A DNA stretch of 64,000 nt from Verrucomicrobiia bacterium (GCA_030425385.1 JAUIAH010000012.1:121102-185101); one strand, 5' to 3'. Positions 16,676 through 25,696 are shown, counted from the stretch's first letter. Numbers and translations: made by a program. The notes: a model not told the origin generated them from the letters alone.

Positions 16676-19388
16676 CAACTTGAGAGGTAAACGCATTTGC
16701 GGGAGAGTGGTCAAGGAGGACGGACACTTCTTGGATCGGCAGCCCGAAGGGCGTGGGGACCCGATGTTCCAAGAGAAAGAGAGCGGAAGCGATGGTGACT
16801 AGCAGAGCGAGAGCTCCGGAGGCAAATCCACTGCATGCGAAGAGAAAGCCTGTCCCAGCCCCAATGATGGCAAGGGCGATCCACATCTCTTCGTGATGCC
16901 GACGGTCGAGGTTCCACGCATCATGACGATGGTTGAGACTAACATGGACAGCAATCTCGGGATAACGTTGTTTCATTTGCCATCCCATGGTGTTGTTGAG
17001 AAGGTCCCGCGCAGTCAAGGCTTGCTGCTGATTGGGAAGCGCGATGGCTGCCTTCACGGAGTGAGTATGCTCCTCGATTTGCAAGTAAGGTGCGATCGGC
17101 TCCTCTCTGAGCTCTGCAGCGAGCAGGCGAAGGTTGTTGGGTCCATGCGCATGGCGAAACGTCGCTTCTACCAACGTTCCTCGAATGGGCCATTTCCCCA
17201 GTAGATCGCTTAGCACCCATGTGCTTGCTCCGAGAATGAGAAACCCTATCACAATGGCCATCGCTCCTGCTTTGCGTTTCCATGCCCACAACCCTCTCAC
17301 GTTGGCCAGGCGGAGAACCATTCGAACGCCGAGAAAGGCGAGCCCCGCCAGGATCAGGAGAGCGATGGGGTAGGGGACATGAATCATCTGGCTGTATCCG
17401 AGGGCGACAAAGCTGGCTGCGAGACCACCGACAATGAGAATGATAGGGGCTTGGAGGGCAGCAAAGAGAGCGAGACCGCGTCCGCGCAGGGGCGTTTCCG
17501 ATTGCTTGATCCGAGAAAGCGCTAGCCACCCGAGCACGGAGCCGAGAATGGGGCCGACAAGAAGCAGGGACCAGCCTAGCGTGGCGAAGGCAAACGCCCA
17601 AACCGCGAGATGTGAGATGGGAGGGCGGTTGTCTGAGGCCTTGTCCCTGTCCTTGGCTGCGACCTTGGCTTGCACAAACGTCTTTGCTTTCCAGGCCGCT
17701 CCTTTCGCCTTTGTCCAGAGCAGCCCCTTCTTTGAAGAGGAGCTTTCGGCATCGTCTTCCCCTGTGCGTTCGCATTGGGCGACGACTTCCGGTTCGCTGA
17801 CCGGATGGTGGCTGTGATTTCTCCGGCGCCATAGACCTGTTCCGTAAATGAGTGTTAGGAGCGCTAGCGGAAGCGCTACCAATGCATTGCCAGTGAGTAG
17901 AAATATAAGGGATGCGACACCAAGTGCGGCAACGATGACGCTCCAATCGCAGAAGCGAATTCGGGGGATGCCAGGCAAGACTTTCGAGCATGGGATTGGT
18001 GGTGTGAGGCAGGATCCTGTGATCTCCATATGCGCATGGTGGATAGCTTCTGTCCAGGCATCGGCGTTCGCATATTCCTCGTCGAGCGTTTGAAACCAGG
18101 ATGACCCACCCAGGAGGAAGCATGTGTTCTGCATGCGGTCCGAGGCGTCGTGCCAGCGAAGGGTGACGGGACAACGACCCAGAGGTTCCATGCCGAAAGG
18201 GATAGGAGTCACATCGATCCCTTGGATAGACTCTAGCGGAATGGTTAACGTGGCTTTGGTGGAACGATAGGTCAGATGGGTTTGGTCAAGGGTTAGTTTG
18301 CCGCGCGATAGGAGAAAAGGCTGGCGCCAGATCCATTGCCAGCCCTTCATCCATGAAGGTGGGAATGCGAGAGCGAGGCCTCTCTTGAGGGCGCTCGGTT
18401 CCGGCTCGGGATCGGCAGAGGAGAATGCGGCATCGCCCTTGGTTCCGGGCGAGTTGGCAATTGTTTCGACCTGTGTCTGCACTTCACCGGCGCTTTGATA
18501 GCGTTTGTCGGCCTGCTTTTCCAAGGTGCGCATGACGACCGAGTCGAGGCGAGGATCAACTCCGCGAGTCTCGCTAGGGGGGGAGAACCGTCCCAGGGGC
18601 AGCTCGCCCGTGAGGAGTTCGTAGAAGACCACACCCAGACTATAGATGTCGGCACGATGATCGACGGCGTGCGGTTTCTCAATCTGTTCCGGGGCCATGT
18701 AAGCGGCGGTTCCAAGCTGAGCGCCGCTCATGGTCAGGGTCATGGCATCGGTGTCCCCGTCACGTTGGAAACGTGCGAGGCCGAAGTCTGCAATCTTCAC
18801 GCGGCCGCGCTTGTCGATTAGGATATTCTCGGGCTTGATATCGCGGTGGAGAACGCCCTGTTCATGAGCATAATGCAAGGCATCACAAAGGGGCGGTACG
18901 ATACTCAGTGCCTCATGAGAACTCAGGGAACCCGCCTTGAGTGTCTGCCGCAAGTTCACGCCGTCGACATACTCTAGCAGAAGATAGAAGTAGCTGGGAT
19001 GATCGTTCTCCGCCGAGGTTTGGCCGAAATCATAGCATTGTACGATATTGGGGTGATTCAACCTGGCGAGAGCACGAGCTTCTCTGGCGAAACGCTCGGC
19101 AAAGGCGGGATCGCGTGCGAACTCTGGGGGCAGTACCTTCAGGGCTACCATCCGATCGAGGTGCGTCTGCCGCGCTTTATAGACACGGCCCATACCACCG
19201 GCACCCAGCCATTCCAAGACTTCCAACTGCGGAAAGACGGCAGTGAGTTCGGCGATAGAGGGGATGGCGGCAGATCCCTTGGGTTCGCTGGCAAAGCCCG
19301 CGCCCATGAGGCAACGGGGACAGAGGCCTCTCGGAGCTTCTGGTGAAATGGTGGCCCCGCACTGGGGGCAAGTGGATTCAGTGGTCAT
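16656..19388 (-). CDS. Membrane Ser/Thr protein kinase with zinc-ribbon N-terminus
   Basis: A 910-residue Hanks-type kinase. Residues 7-26 form a CPQC...CPRC zinc ribbon. The kinase domain has a P-loop LGAGGMGRV (61-69), Lys 84 (VALKVL), HRDIKPEN with Asp 183, DFGLA (201-205) and AYMAPEQ. All catalytic residues are present. After about residue 330 comes a PH-like or GRAM-like region (LTLDQTHLTYRSTKATLTIP), then several membrane segments between about 480 and 700 (for example LALLTLIYGTGLW, LGWSLLLVGPILGSVLG, and IVIGFLILGASTWVL). Two further C-terminal helices lie near 850-890. It is upstream of and overlaps the sigma gene. The start MTTESTCPQC is supported by the ribbon. Confidence 0.93.
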   Translation of the reverse strand: MTTESTCPQCGATISPEAPRGLCPRCLMGAGFASEPKGSAAIPSIAELTAVFPQLEVLEWLGAGGMGRVYKARQTHLDRMVALKVLPPEFARDPAFAERFAREARALARLNHPNIVQCYDFGQTSAENDHPSYFYLLLEYVDGVNLRQTLKAGSLSSHEALSIVPPLCDALHYAHEQGVLHRDIKPENILIDKRGRVKIADFGLARFQRDGDTDAMTLTMSGAQLGTAAYMAPEQIEKPHAVDHRADIYSLGVVFYELLTGELPLGRFSPPSETRGVDPRLDSVVMRTLEKQADKRYQSAGEVQTQVETIANSPGTKGDAAFSSADPEPEPSALKRGLALAFPPSWMKGWQWIWRQPFLLSRGKLTLDQTHLTYRSTKATLTIPLESIQGIDVTPIPFGMEPLGRCPVTLRWHDASDRMQNTCFLLGGSSWFQTLDEEYANADAWTEAIHHAHMEITGSCLTPPIPCSKVLPGIPRIRFCDWSVIVAALGVASLIFLLTGNALVALPLALLTLIYGTGLWRRRNHSHHPVSEPEVVAQCERTGEDDAESSSSKKGLLWTKAKGAAWKAKTFVQAKVAAKDRDKASDNRPPISHLAVWAFAFATLGWSLLLVGPILGSVLGWLALSRIKQSETPLRGRGLALFAALQAPIILIVGGLAASFVALGYSQMIHVPYPIALLILAGLAFLGVRMVLRLANVRGLWAWKRKAGAMAIVIGFLILGASTWVLSDLLGKWPIRGTLVEATFRHAHGPNNLRLLAAELREEPIAPYLQIEEHTHSVKAAIALPNQQQALTARDLLNNTMGWQMKQRYPEIAVHVSLNHRHDAWNLDRRHHEEMWIALAIIGAGTGFLFACSGFASGALALLVTIASALFLLEHRVPTPFGLPIQEVSVLLDHSPANAFTSQVDGIRLQ

Positions 19389-19582
19389 CGTAAGAGCTAC
19401 CTGAGAGATCGGAAGAGAAACGTTACCAAGTTTCGCTCAGGAATGATACACAATCGCATCTGGCCCATGATTTCGCAGTTGTTCGGGAGGGTTAGCTGTA
19501 ATTGGTAGGCTGCTAGCATAACGCTACGGTGCGATTGAGAAAGTGCTCGTCGGTTCTGTTTAGAAACGGTAGCTTGCTCATC

Positions 19583-20833
19583 ATGAACGATCCCATAGAT
19601 CCGGCCGAAGGGGTAGCGCTTGAGAGTCGGATGAAGGAGGTGCAAGAGGCCTTTGCGCATCAGAAGGAGTTCTTTCGGTCAGTGGTGGATTTGCTTCCTG
19701 TGGGAGTCTTCTGTAAGGACGCGGAAGATGGTTTCCGCTTCATCATTTGGAATCGGAAGAATGCCGAGATCACGGGGACTTCGGAGCAACAAGCGATCGG
19801 CAAGACCGATTACGATCTTTTCCCTGAGGAGGTGGCGAGCAAGTATCGAGCGGATGACGAACAGGTGATGGCGCAGAACACGGAATTGGAGATCCCGAGC
19901 GAGGACTTTGTTTCGGAGGAAATGAACCGTTCTGTCTTTCACACGAGAAAGGCCGCGATTCCTGGGCCTGATGGAAAGCCGCGGTATCTCTTGGGAATCA
20001 GTGAGGATATCACGGCGCGCCACCTTGCCGAGAAACGCTTAGAAGAGGCCAATGAACAGTTGAAGGAGACCCAATTGCAACTCATTCAAATGGAGAAATT
20101 GGAATCAGTGGGACGCTTGGCCGCTGGCGTCGCGCACGAGGTGAAGAATCCTCTCGCCCTGATCCTTATGGGTGTCGAGTATCTGACGGGTGGGATCGAT
20201 CCTGACGACGAGAATCTACCGGGCGTGATCGATGAGATTCGTCGCGCCGTGCACCGTGCAGATAAGATTGTGCGAGGATTGGTCGATTTCTCATCGGATC
20301 GCGAATTGAATTTGCAGCGCGTTTCGGCGAACGCGGAATTGGAACACACGCTTCTGATGGTCCGTCATGAATTGACCAAAGCGAGCATCACGGTGGAGAA
20401 AGATTTCGATGAGAATCTGCCAGATGTTCAAGTGGATCGGACCAAGTTTGAGCAGGTGTTAGTGAATCTGTTGATCAATGCGATCCACGCCATGGAGTCG
20501 GTATCACCTCGCCCAGTACTTCGTCTGCGCACGCGTCAAGGGGCCGCTGGGGATCCTCTCAGCGATGGCGGGTCGCGCATGGGCCCAGCTTTGCGCAAAG
20601 GCACCCCGCTGGTGATGACGGAGATTTCGGACAATGGGGTGGGCATTCCTGAGGATGCCCTGAACAAAGCGTTTGATCCCTTTTATACGACGAAACCGAC
20701 GGGTTTAGGCACGGGCTTGGGCCTGACGGTGGTGCAGAAGATCATCGAGCTGCACGAAGGTCAGATTGAGATCCGGCGCAACCAGCGTGGGGGAACGACC
20801 GTCACGATCCTGCTGAAACAAGCTTGTCCATAG
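19583..20833 (+). CDS. PAS-domain sensor histidine kinase
   Basis: A 416-residue cytoplasmic kinase with no membrane segment. A PAS/PAC fold covers about 25-150 (VVDLLPVGVFCKDAEDGFRF to LLGISEDITARH). A short coiled coil (150-170) leads to the HisKA helix with the phospho-accepting His 185 (GVAHEVKNPLALI). The HATPase_c domain shows the N box LLINAIHAME, EISDNGVGIPED, and GTGLGLTVVQKIIELH. I set the start at ATG 19583; an upstream in-frame GTG (19529) only adds unconserved residues. The receiver-only protein at 20861 follows after 27 bp and is the likely phosphotransfer partner. Confidence 0.93.
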   Translation: MNDPIDPAEGVALESRMKEVQEAFAHQKEFFRSVVDLLPVGVFCKDAEDGFRFIIWNRKNAEITGTSEQQAIGKTDYDLFPEEVASKYRADDEQVMAQNTELEIPSEDFVSEEMNRSVFHTRKAAIPGPDGKPRYLLGISEDITARHLAEKRLEEANEQLKETQLQLIQMEKLESVGRLAAGVAHEVKNPLALILMGVEYLTGGIDPDDENLPGVIDEIRRAVHRADKIVRGLVDFSSDRELNLQRVSANAELEHTLLMVRHELTKASITVEKDFDENLPDVQVDRTKFEQVLVNLLINAIHAMESVSPRPVLRLRTRQGAAGDPLSDGGSRMGPALRKGTPLVMTEISDNGVGIPEDALNKAFDPFYTTKPTGLGTGLGLTVVQKIIELHEGQIEIRRNQRGGTTVTILLKQACP

Positions 20834-20860
20834 GCAAGGGCTCGCCAAGTTGACGGGAGA

Positions 20861-21247
20861 ATGTCCGCCAATCATGGGTCCGCCATCCTCCTCGTCGATG
20901 ACGAGGCTGGGTTTACCAAATTGCTCAAGATGAATCTGGAGCGGGCGGGGAATTATCGGGTGGAGGTGCTGAATGATCCTACCCAAACCATCGCGGTTGC
21001 AAAGGCGTTTCGCCCAGATGTGATCATCTTGGACATGGTGATGCCCGGGATGAACGGCACGGTGGTGTCGACGAAATTGCTAGAAGATCCAGACCTGCGG
21101 GAGATCCCCGTGATCTTTCTCACCGCATCTATGGAAGAGGGTGAAGCGTGTGCCGAGGCGGCTTCGGTTGGGATTCGCACGGTGGTGACCAAGCCGGTGG
21201 AATTGCCCGTCTTGCTCGAAGTCATCGAGTCGGCGCTGCAAATGTAA
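20861..21247 (+). CDS. Single-domain response regulator (CheY-like)
   Basis: A 128-residue receiver domain with no output domain. The acidic pocket is LLVDDEAG. The phospho-acceptor is Asp 58 in VIILDMVMPGMNG, the switch Thr is in VIFLTAS and the conserved Lys is in VVTKPVELP. It follows the PAS histidine kinase by 27 bp, so the two form a phosphorelay pair. It is close in sequence to the receiver half of the convergent gene at 21255-21899, with both sharing KMNLER, AKAF and MPG stretches. How it signals onward is not visible. Confidence 0.93.
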   Translation: MSANHGSAILLVDDEAGFTKLLKMNLERAGNYRVEVLNDPTQTIAVAKAFRPDVIILDMVMPGMNGTVVSTKLLEDPDLREIPVIFLTASMEEGEACAEAASVGIRTVVTKPVELPVLLEVIESALQM

Positions 21248-21254
21248 GACCGTA

Positions 21255-21899
21255 CTACTGGTCGCCGCCGCCATCGCGACTGGCGACTTTCATCATCCCT
21301 GCATGCGCTTTCAAATGCTCTTGGATGCAATGGGTGAGTTCTTTCATCTCGACGGGCTTGCTGAGAAAGAGGACGCCATCTTTAGTGATGGCATGGCGCT
21401 CAAGATCAGCCGCCAGAGCCGTTAGCATGATCACCGGAATCTCACGTAAAGAGGGATCAGCCTTGAGTTCTTGCACGAGGTCCAGGCCATCCTTTCCCGG
21501 CATGACCACATCCATGAGGATCAGGTCGGCTCCAAACGCCTTTGCTCTTTCAATGGCAGTGTTAGGATCACTCACCGCTTCCACTTCGTAGCGGCGGGTG
21601 CGTTCTAGATTCATCTTCACGAGCTTGAGAAAGCTCTCCTCGTCGTCGACCATCAGAATACGCGCTTTCCGTTTGGGAACATTCTCGATCAACTCATGGA
21701 GCCCTTTGAGGAAATCCACGTGTGAACGACAGGCCTCGCGACATTGGAAAGCGAGGTCCACATCGACACCGCGCGCATTGGCCTCCATCACAGCGTCCCG
21801 GATTTCCGCCTCGTCCCACCACGTGCCTTCTGCCGTGGTGCGTGCTTGCTCGGCCAACGCCTCCCTTAAATCCTGCCAGCGTTGTTCTGAACGATCCAT
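21255..21899 (-). CDS. Response regulator with unknown N-terminal helical domain
   Basis: A 214-residue protein. Residues 1-78 form a Glu/Ala-rich helical region with a conserved-looking WWDEAEIRDAV and a two-cysteine FQCREACRSH segment; I do not recognise this domain. Residues 79-205 are a receiver: LMVDDEESF, phospho-acceptor Asp 130 (LILMDVVMPGKDG), VIMLTA and LSKPVEMKEL. I prefer ATG 21899 over the upstream ATG 21932. It is convergent with the CheY-like gene, with a 7-bp gap, and its receiver is paralogous to it. No DNA-binding domain is present, so it probably acts by protein contact within the same kinase network. Confidence 0.87.
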   Translation of the reverse strand: MDRSEQRWQDLREALAEQARTTAEGTWWDEAEIRDAVMEANARGVDVDLAFQCREACRSHVDFLKGLHELIENVPKRKARILMVDDEESFLKLVKMNLERTRRYEVEAVSDPNTAIERAKAFGADLILMDVVMPGKDGLDLVQELKADPSLREIPVIMLTALAADLERHAITKDGVLFLSKPVEMKELTHCIQEHLKAHAGMMKVASRDGGGDQ

Positions 21900-21947
21900 T
21901 GGAAGAGTCTGCCATCTTTCCGAAATGCACACAACCCTGAAATGCGG

Positions 21948-22745
21948 TCATTCGCCTAACGCTTTGTAATAGTCAGCTATCCGGTAGGCGTGTTCATCAT
22001 ACGCGCTTTCGAAGAGTTCCTTCGCTTTCTCGTTGCCAATCACTGCCCCGGCTGTGAGCACTTTGGGAGGGTGTCCAGCTGCGGTGAGGCGTTGTGCCAC
22101 CTCCGCTTTGATCGCATTGATGACGAGACAACCACCCACCGTCGATCCTGGAGCCACTTTCGTCTCAAGGCCATCGATCGATACCATGGCGTCTCCGAGG
22201 GGGGCTCCGGTATCGAGTATGAGGTCGGCAAAGTCTGTCAATCGATTGCCATCAGGGTGCTTGGAAGTGCTCTGGTCGGCATGTTGGCGGCTCACCAGTG
22301 CGACCACCTTGACGCCGCGTCGTTGGAATTCCTCTGCCATCTCGATGGGAACAATGTTACAGCCACTCGACGAAATCACGAGAGCAGAATCGGTTGGTTT
22401 GAGCGCGAAGTTTCGCAGAATCTGTTGGGCGAGTCCTGACACATTCTCAACAAACATCGCCTGTCGCTGCCCGTTGGCACCCACGACAAGATTGTGAAAG
22501 GTCAGAGAAAGTTCGACAATAGGATTGAAGCCTGGGAAGGATCCATAGCGCGGCCACATCTCTTCCACCATGATGCGGCTGTGACCGGAACCAAAGAGGT
22601 GGACCATGCCACCGGCAAGAATGCTCTTGGCGAATACGTCTGCCGTTTGAGAAATGGCCTCAAGCTGTTCGCCCACGCGGGCATGAATCTCCTGGCAGTG
22701 GTCGAGGTATTGGCGAGCTGGTGAAGAAGGGGTGTTGTTAGTCAT
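21948..22745 (-). CDS. SIS-domain phosphosugar-binding protein (UPF0309-like)
   Basis: A 265-residue protein with one sugar-isomerase (SIS) domain. The N-terminal helix has YLDHCQEIHARV. The SIS core includes MVHLFGSGHSRIMVEEM, DSALVISSSGCN with the Ser-rich phosphate loop, and GVKVVALVSRQHAD. GAPLGDAMVSIDG and GSTVGGCLVINAI resemble UPF0309 family proteins, which are thought to bind amino-sugar phosphates. The start at ATG 22745 overlaps the upstream ROK kinase stop by 8 bp. In the SDR-ROK-SIS operon it may isomerise or sense the phosphosugar made by the ROK kinase; this is an inference. Confidence 0.85.
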   Translation of the reverse strand: MTNNTPSSPARQYLDHCQEIHARVGEQLEAISQTADVFAKSILAGGMVHLFGSGHSRIMVEEMWPRYGSFPGFNPIVELSLTFHNLVVGANGQRQAMFVENVSGLAQQILRNFALKPTDSALVISSSGCNIVPIEMAEEFQRRGVKVVALVSRQHADQSTSKHPDGNRLTDFADLILDTGAPLGDAMVSIDGLETKVAPGSTVGGCLVINAIKAEVAQRLTAAGHPPKVLTAGAVIGNEKAKELFESAYDEHAYRIADYYKALGE

Positions 22746-23670
22746 GATTCTGAGAAGAGGAGAGTGTCGCCGCATGGTAAGCGGCTCCGTAGGCGCCGGC
22801 CAAGGGGCCCAGTCCCGCAGGGCGGAGGACAATGTGAGCATTGGCAGGCCGCCACTCGAATGCGCGGACAAACTCTTTCAAAGGTTCGAAGAGGTGGGGG
22901 CCAGCCGAGGCGATGCCACCACCTAACAAGAACACTTCCGGATCAACCGCATTAGCGGTGGACACAATGCTAGCAGCCAAGGCTCGCAGGGATTCTAGCC
23001 AAAGGGTGCGCGCCATGGGATCCCCCTTAGCATAGTTCTCGACAAGGGCTGCGGTGGTGGTGAAGCGTCCACGCGACCGCTGCACCAAGGTCATCTCACC
23101 GATGGCGTCTTCGATGCTTCCCGGCGTGTTGCAGGTGTCGGGATCTCCCTTGAAATGGACCGTCATGTGCCCCAAATGGCCGGCTCGGCGGTAGTGCCCT
23201 TGCAAGAGGTGACCGCCCGAGACGATCGCCCCGCCGACGCCTGTTCCCAGCGTATACATGACGACATCTCGCAGATCCTTGGCCGCGCCCAGCCAGATCT
23301 CGCCTAACAGAGCGGCATGAGCGTCGTTGAGGACTCTGATAGGATGTGAGCGCTTGAGAAGGGATTGCCAATGGAGATTCTCCAGGCCGACCATGCGTTG
23401 CGGGATGAATCCGATGGCATCGCCTTCGGGGGTCGCGAGGCCAGGCGCCGAGAGGCCAATGCAGGTGATCGCTTCTCCTACACCATCTTCAAAACGAGCC
23501 ACCAGATCGGCGACGTGCTTGGCAAAGACAGGGATCTCGCCCTCGAAATCCCCGTCTTGTGTGGGACGCTGTTCTTGAGCGAGGATCTTGCCATCGGGAT
23601 AGGTGAGGGCGATGCCTTTCACCTCGGTCCCACCCAAGTCGATGCCAATAGCCGTGCGCGGGGTGATCAT
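22738..23670 (-). CDS. ROK-family sugar kinase with altered zinc motif
   Basis: A 310-residue kinase. The phosphate-1 motif is GIDLGGTEVKG (9-19), the catalytic Asp is Asp 116 in VLNDAHAALLGE, and the phosphate-2 motif is YTLGTGVGGAIV. The ROK signature follows as GHLGHMTVHF (His 168). The zinc motif CxCGxxGCxE is degraded: aligning from Glu 187, only Cys 180 remains, while the first and third Cys positions are Asp 178 and Ser 185. It probably phosphorylates glucose, GlcNAc or a related sugar. It overlaps the SDR gene as ATGA and the SIS gene by 8 bp. Sugar specificity cannot be read from the sequence. Confidence 0.9.
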   Translation of the reverse strand: MITPRTAIGIDLGGTEVKGIALTYPDGKILAQEQRPTQDGDFEGEIPVFAKHVADLVARFEDGVGEAITCIGLSAPGLATPEGDAIGFIPQRMVGLENLHWQSLLKRSHPIRVLNDAHAALLGEIWLGAAKDLRDVVMYTLGTGVGGAIVSGGHLLQGHYRRAGHLGHMTVHFKGDPDTCNTPGSIEDAIGEMTLVQRSRGRFTTTAALVENYAKGDPMARTLWLESLRALAASIVSTANAVDPEVFLLGGGIASAGPHLFEPLKEFVRAFEWRPANAHIVLRPAGLGPLAGAYGAAYHAATLSSSQNHD

Positions 23671-24482
23671 ATGGATTGGTCTCGAGGCACGCCTTCGGTC
23701 ACGCTCCAGCCACCGTCGACCGCGAGGACTTGGCCAGTGACGAAGGCGGAGGCCTTGGAAAGGAAGAAGAGAGCAGCTTCATCCAGGTCCTCGGGGTGGC
23801 CAATGCGGCCACCGTCGAGAGGTTGCTTGCATTGGATGAAACGCATGATGGCACGATCACCAAGAGCGCGCTGAGACATGGGCGATTCGACAAGTGCCGG
23901 CGCGATCACATTAGCACGAATGTTATCTTTGGCGTAGTGTGAGGCGATCGACTTGGTGAAACCAATCACCGCGGACTTGGTGGCTGCGTAGATGTGGGAA
24001 GCGAAGAAGTGAGGGGATGGCGAGAATCCCAGTACCGACCCCATGTTGAGGATCGTGCCGCCTTCTCCTTGTTTGAGAAACTGTTGAATGGCAGCGCGAT
24101 TGCTGTAGAGGAGGGATTTGAGATTGAGATCAATGGTGTGATCAATGCCAGCGTCCGTGACTTCATGAAGGCGACCGTCACCTTGTGAGCGCCCGCTGCC
24201 TCCCGCGACGTGATAGAGGCCATGAAGAGCTCCAAAGGCGGATACGGTGAGCGCGATGGCATCGGCAACGGAGGACGACGCCGATGCATCGCCGGTGAGA
24301 CCACGGGCACGGTCTCCTAGTGCGGTGACGGCGGCGTCTACCTTGGAAGCATCCCGTCCGGTGACGACGACGGAGGCACCTGCCTTTGTCAGCCGATGAG
24401 CTGCGGACAAGCCAAGACCGGAAGTTCCCCCCATGATGAGGATGGCTTGGCCTTGCAAGTTAGGTTCAGTCGAAGCGTGCAT
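23667..24482 (-). CDS. Short-chain dehydrogenase/reductase
   Basis: A 271-residue classical SDR. The cofactor loop is ILIMGGTSGLGLS (TGxxxGxG variant), the second strand is VVVTGRDASK, and the NAG region is replaced by YHVAGGSGRS. The catalytic Ser is in ILNMGSVLGF and the active-site motif is YAATK. GHPEDLDEAALFFLSKAS and the ending VLAVDGGWSV are typical. The start at ATG 24482 (MHASTEPNLQ) is preferred over an upstream ATG at 24518. It is first in the SDR-ROK-SIS operon and divergent from the nucleotidyltransferase gene. It may oxidise or reduce a sugar acid or alcohol handled by the two genes downstream. Confidence 0.9.
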   Translation of the reverse strand: MHASTEPNLQGQAILIMGGTSGLGLSAAHRLTKAGASVVVTGRDASKVDAAVTALGDRARGLTGDASASSSVADAIALTVSAFGALHGLYHVAGGSGRSQGDGRLHEVTDAGIDHTIDLNLKSLLYSNRAAIQQFLKQGEGGTILNMGSVLGFSPSPHFFASHIYAATKSAVIGFTKSIASHYAKDNIRANVIAPALVESPMSQRALGDRAIMRFIQCKQPLDGGRIGHPEDLDEAALFFLSKASAFVTGQVLAVDGGWSVTEGVPRDQSI

Positions 24483-24583
24483 GCAGAGGCAGAATGGGGA
24501 TTCTACAGACGAATGCAATGCCTTTGCCGCAAGACTAGCGGAATGGCTTATTGAATCTGAGGAAGCTCCCGCTAGGATAGGGG

Positions 24584-25654
24584 ATGGAAACCCGTTTGGA
24601 CGAGGTCGTGGATTCGGATTGGCGGTTGTTTGAGTCCGTAGCGGGGAGTCGTGCCTACGGCACGCAGACGCCGCAGTCTGATCTCGATATCCGGGGCGTC
24701 TTCGTTCTTCCTCCGGTACGCTTCTACGGCTTTGCGCCGCCGGTGCAGGTCAATGATGCCACCCATGACGTGACTTTCTATGAGCTTGGGCGATTTCTGG
24801 ACTTGCTCTCGAAGAACAATCCGAATGTGTTAGAGTTGTTAGGCTCTCCGGATGATTGCGTGCGATTTCAGCACCCGATGTTTGCGAGACTCCAGCCGAG
24901 GACGTTTCTTTCGAAGCGGTGTCGCGATAGCTTTGCCGGCTATGCCATGGGGCAGATTCGCAAGGCGCGGGGTCTCAATAAGAAGATCGTCAATCCCATG
25001 CCGAAGGAACGCCGTTCGGCGATGGATTTCTGTCATGTATTGGAAATGCAGGGATCCGCGCCGTTGCGAGAATGGTTGGCGGAACGCGGCTTGTGCCAGG
25101 ATGATTGTGGGCTAGTGAGTGTGCCGCACATGCGTGAAGTGTATGGGATCTATCACGATGCCACGGGAGAGATGGTGTATCGGGGGATCTTCGCAAGTGA
25201 AGAAGCCACCGAGCTCCGCTGCAGCAGTGTGGCCAAGGACGCCCATCCCATTGGCTGGATGGCCTTCAATCGCGATGGATTCAAGAAATACTGTCGCGAG
25301 TACCAATCCTATTGGGAATGGGTGCAGCAGCGCAATGAGGATCGTTATGCCACGAATATCGAGCACGGGCGCAACTATGATTCGAAGAACATGATGCACA
25401 CCTTTCGGTTGCTAGACATGGCGGAGGAGATCGCACGAGAGGGCGTGTTGCGCGTGCGTCGACCCAATCGCGAGGAGCTCATGCGTATCCGTGAGGGTGC
25501 CTATGACTATGAGACCTTGGTAGCCGAAGCCGAAGCCAAAGTTGTCAGGATCGAAAGTCTCTTTGAACAGTCATCGCTACCGGAGGAACCTGACAGAGAG
25601 GCGATCGAGCGTCTTCTCGTGGAGATGCGCATGGACTGGTATTCGGGGCGCTGA
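24584..25654 (+). CDS. Polymerase-beta superfamily nucleotidyltransferase (YcgL/RlaP-like)
   Basis: A 356-residue protein. The nucleotidyltransferase signature is VAGSRAYGTQTPQSDLDIRG, with Gly-Ser at 21-22 and metal-binding Asp 33 and Asp 35. Next come VTFYELGRFLDLLSKNNPN and a helical region. The C-terminal half has a KNMMHTFRLLDMAEEI helix resembling nucleotide-binding helical domains paired with such enzymes. The family includes RNA-ligase-associated nucleotidyltransferases, but no RNA ligase is present nearby. Neighbours are the divergent SDR and the co-directional recR, 42 bp downstream. The substrate is unknown. The purine-rich AGGATAGGGG lies immediately before ATG 24584, close enough that it may not act as a normal ribosome-binding site. 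Confidence 0.82.
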   Translation: METRLDEVVDSDWRLFESVAGSRAYGTQTPQSDLDIRGVFVLPPVRFYGFAPPVQVNDATHDVTFYELGRFLDLLSKNNPNVLELLGSPDDCVRFQHPMFARLQPRTFLSKRCRDSFAGYAMGQIRKARGLNKKIVNPMPKERRSAMDFCHVLEMQGSAPLREWLAERGLCQDDCGLVSVPHMREVYGIYHDATGEMVYRGIFASEEATELRCSSVAKDAHPIGWMAFNRDGFKKYCREYQSYWEWVQQRNEDRYATNIEHGRNYDSKNMMHTFRLLDMAEEIAREGVLRVRRPNREELMRIREGAYDYETLVAEAEAKVVRIESLFEQSSLPEEPDREAIERLLVEMRMDWYSGR

Positions 25655-25696
25655 TTTCACTGGTCAAATGGGTCGGGCGCGCTAGCGTCAGCGCTC

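Noticed and set aside
16939..18174. 411-codon open frame on the - strand inside the Ser/Thr kinase
   Set aside because: Same strand but another frame of the kinase; Arg/Ser-rich with no domain.
19406..19417. 12-mer AGATCGGAAGAG identical to the start of a common sequencing adapter
   Set aside because: The next base does not continue the adapter, and flanking sequence reads on naturally between two genes, so chance is the simplest explanation.
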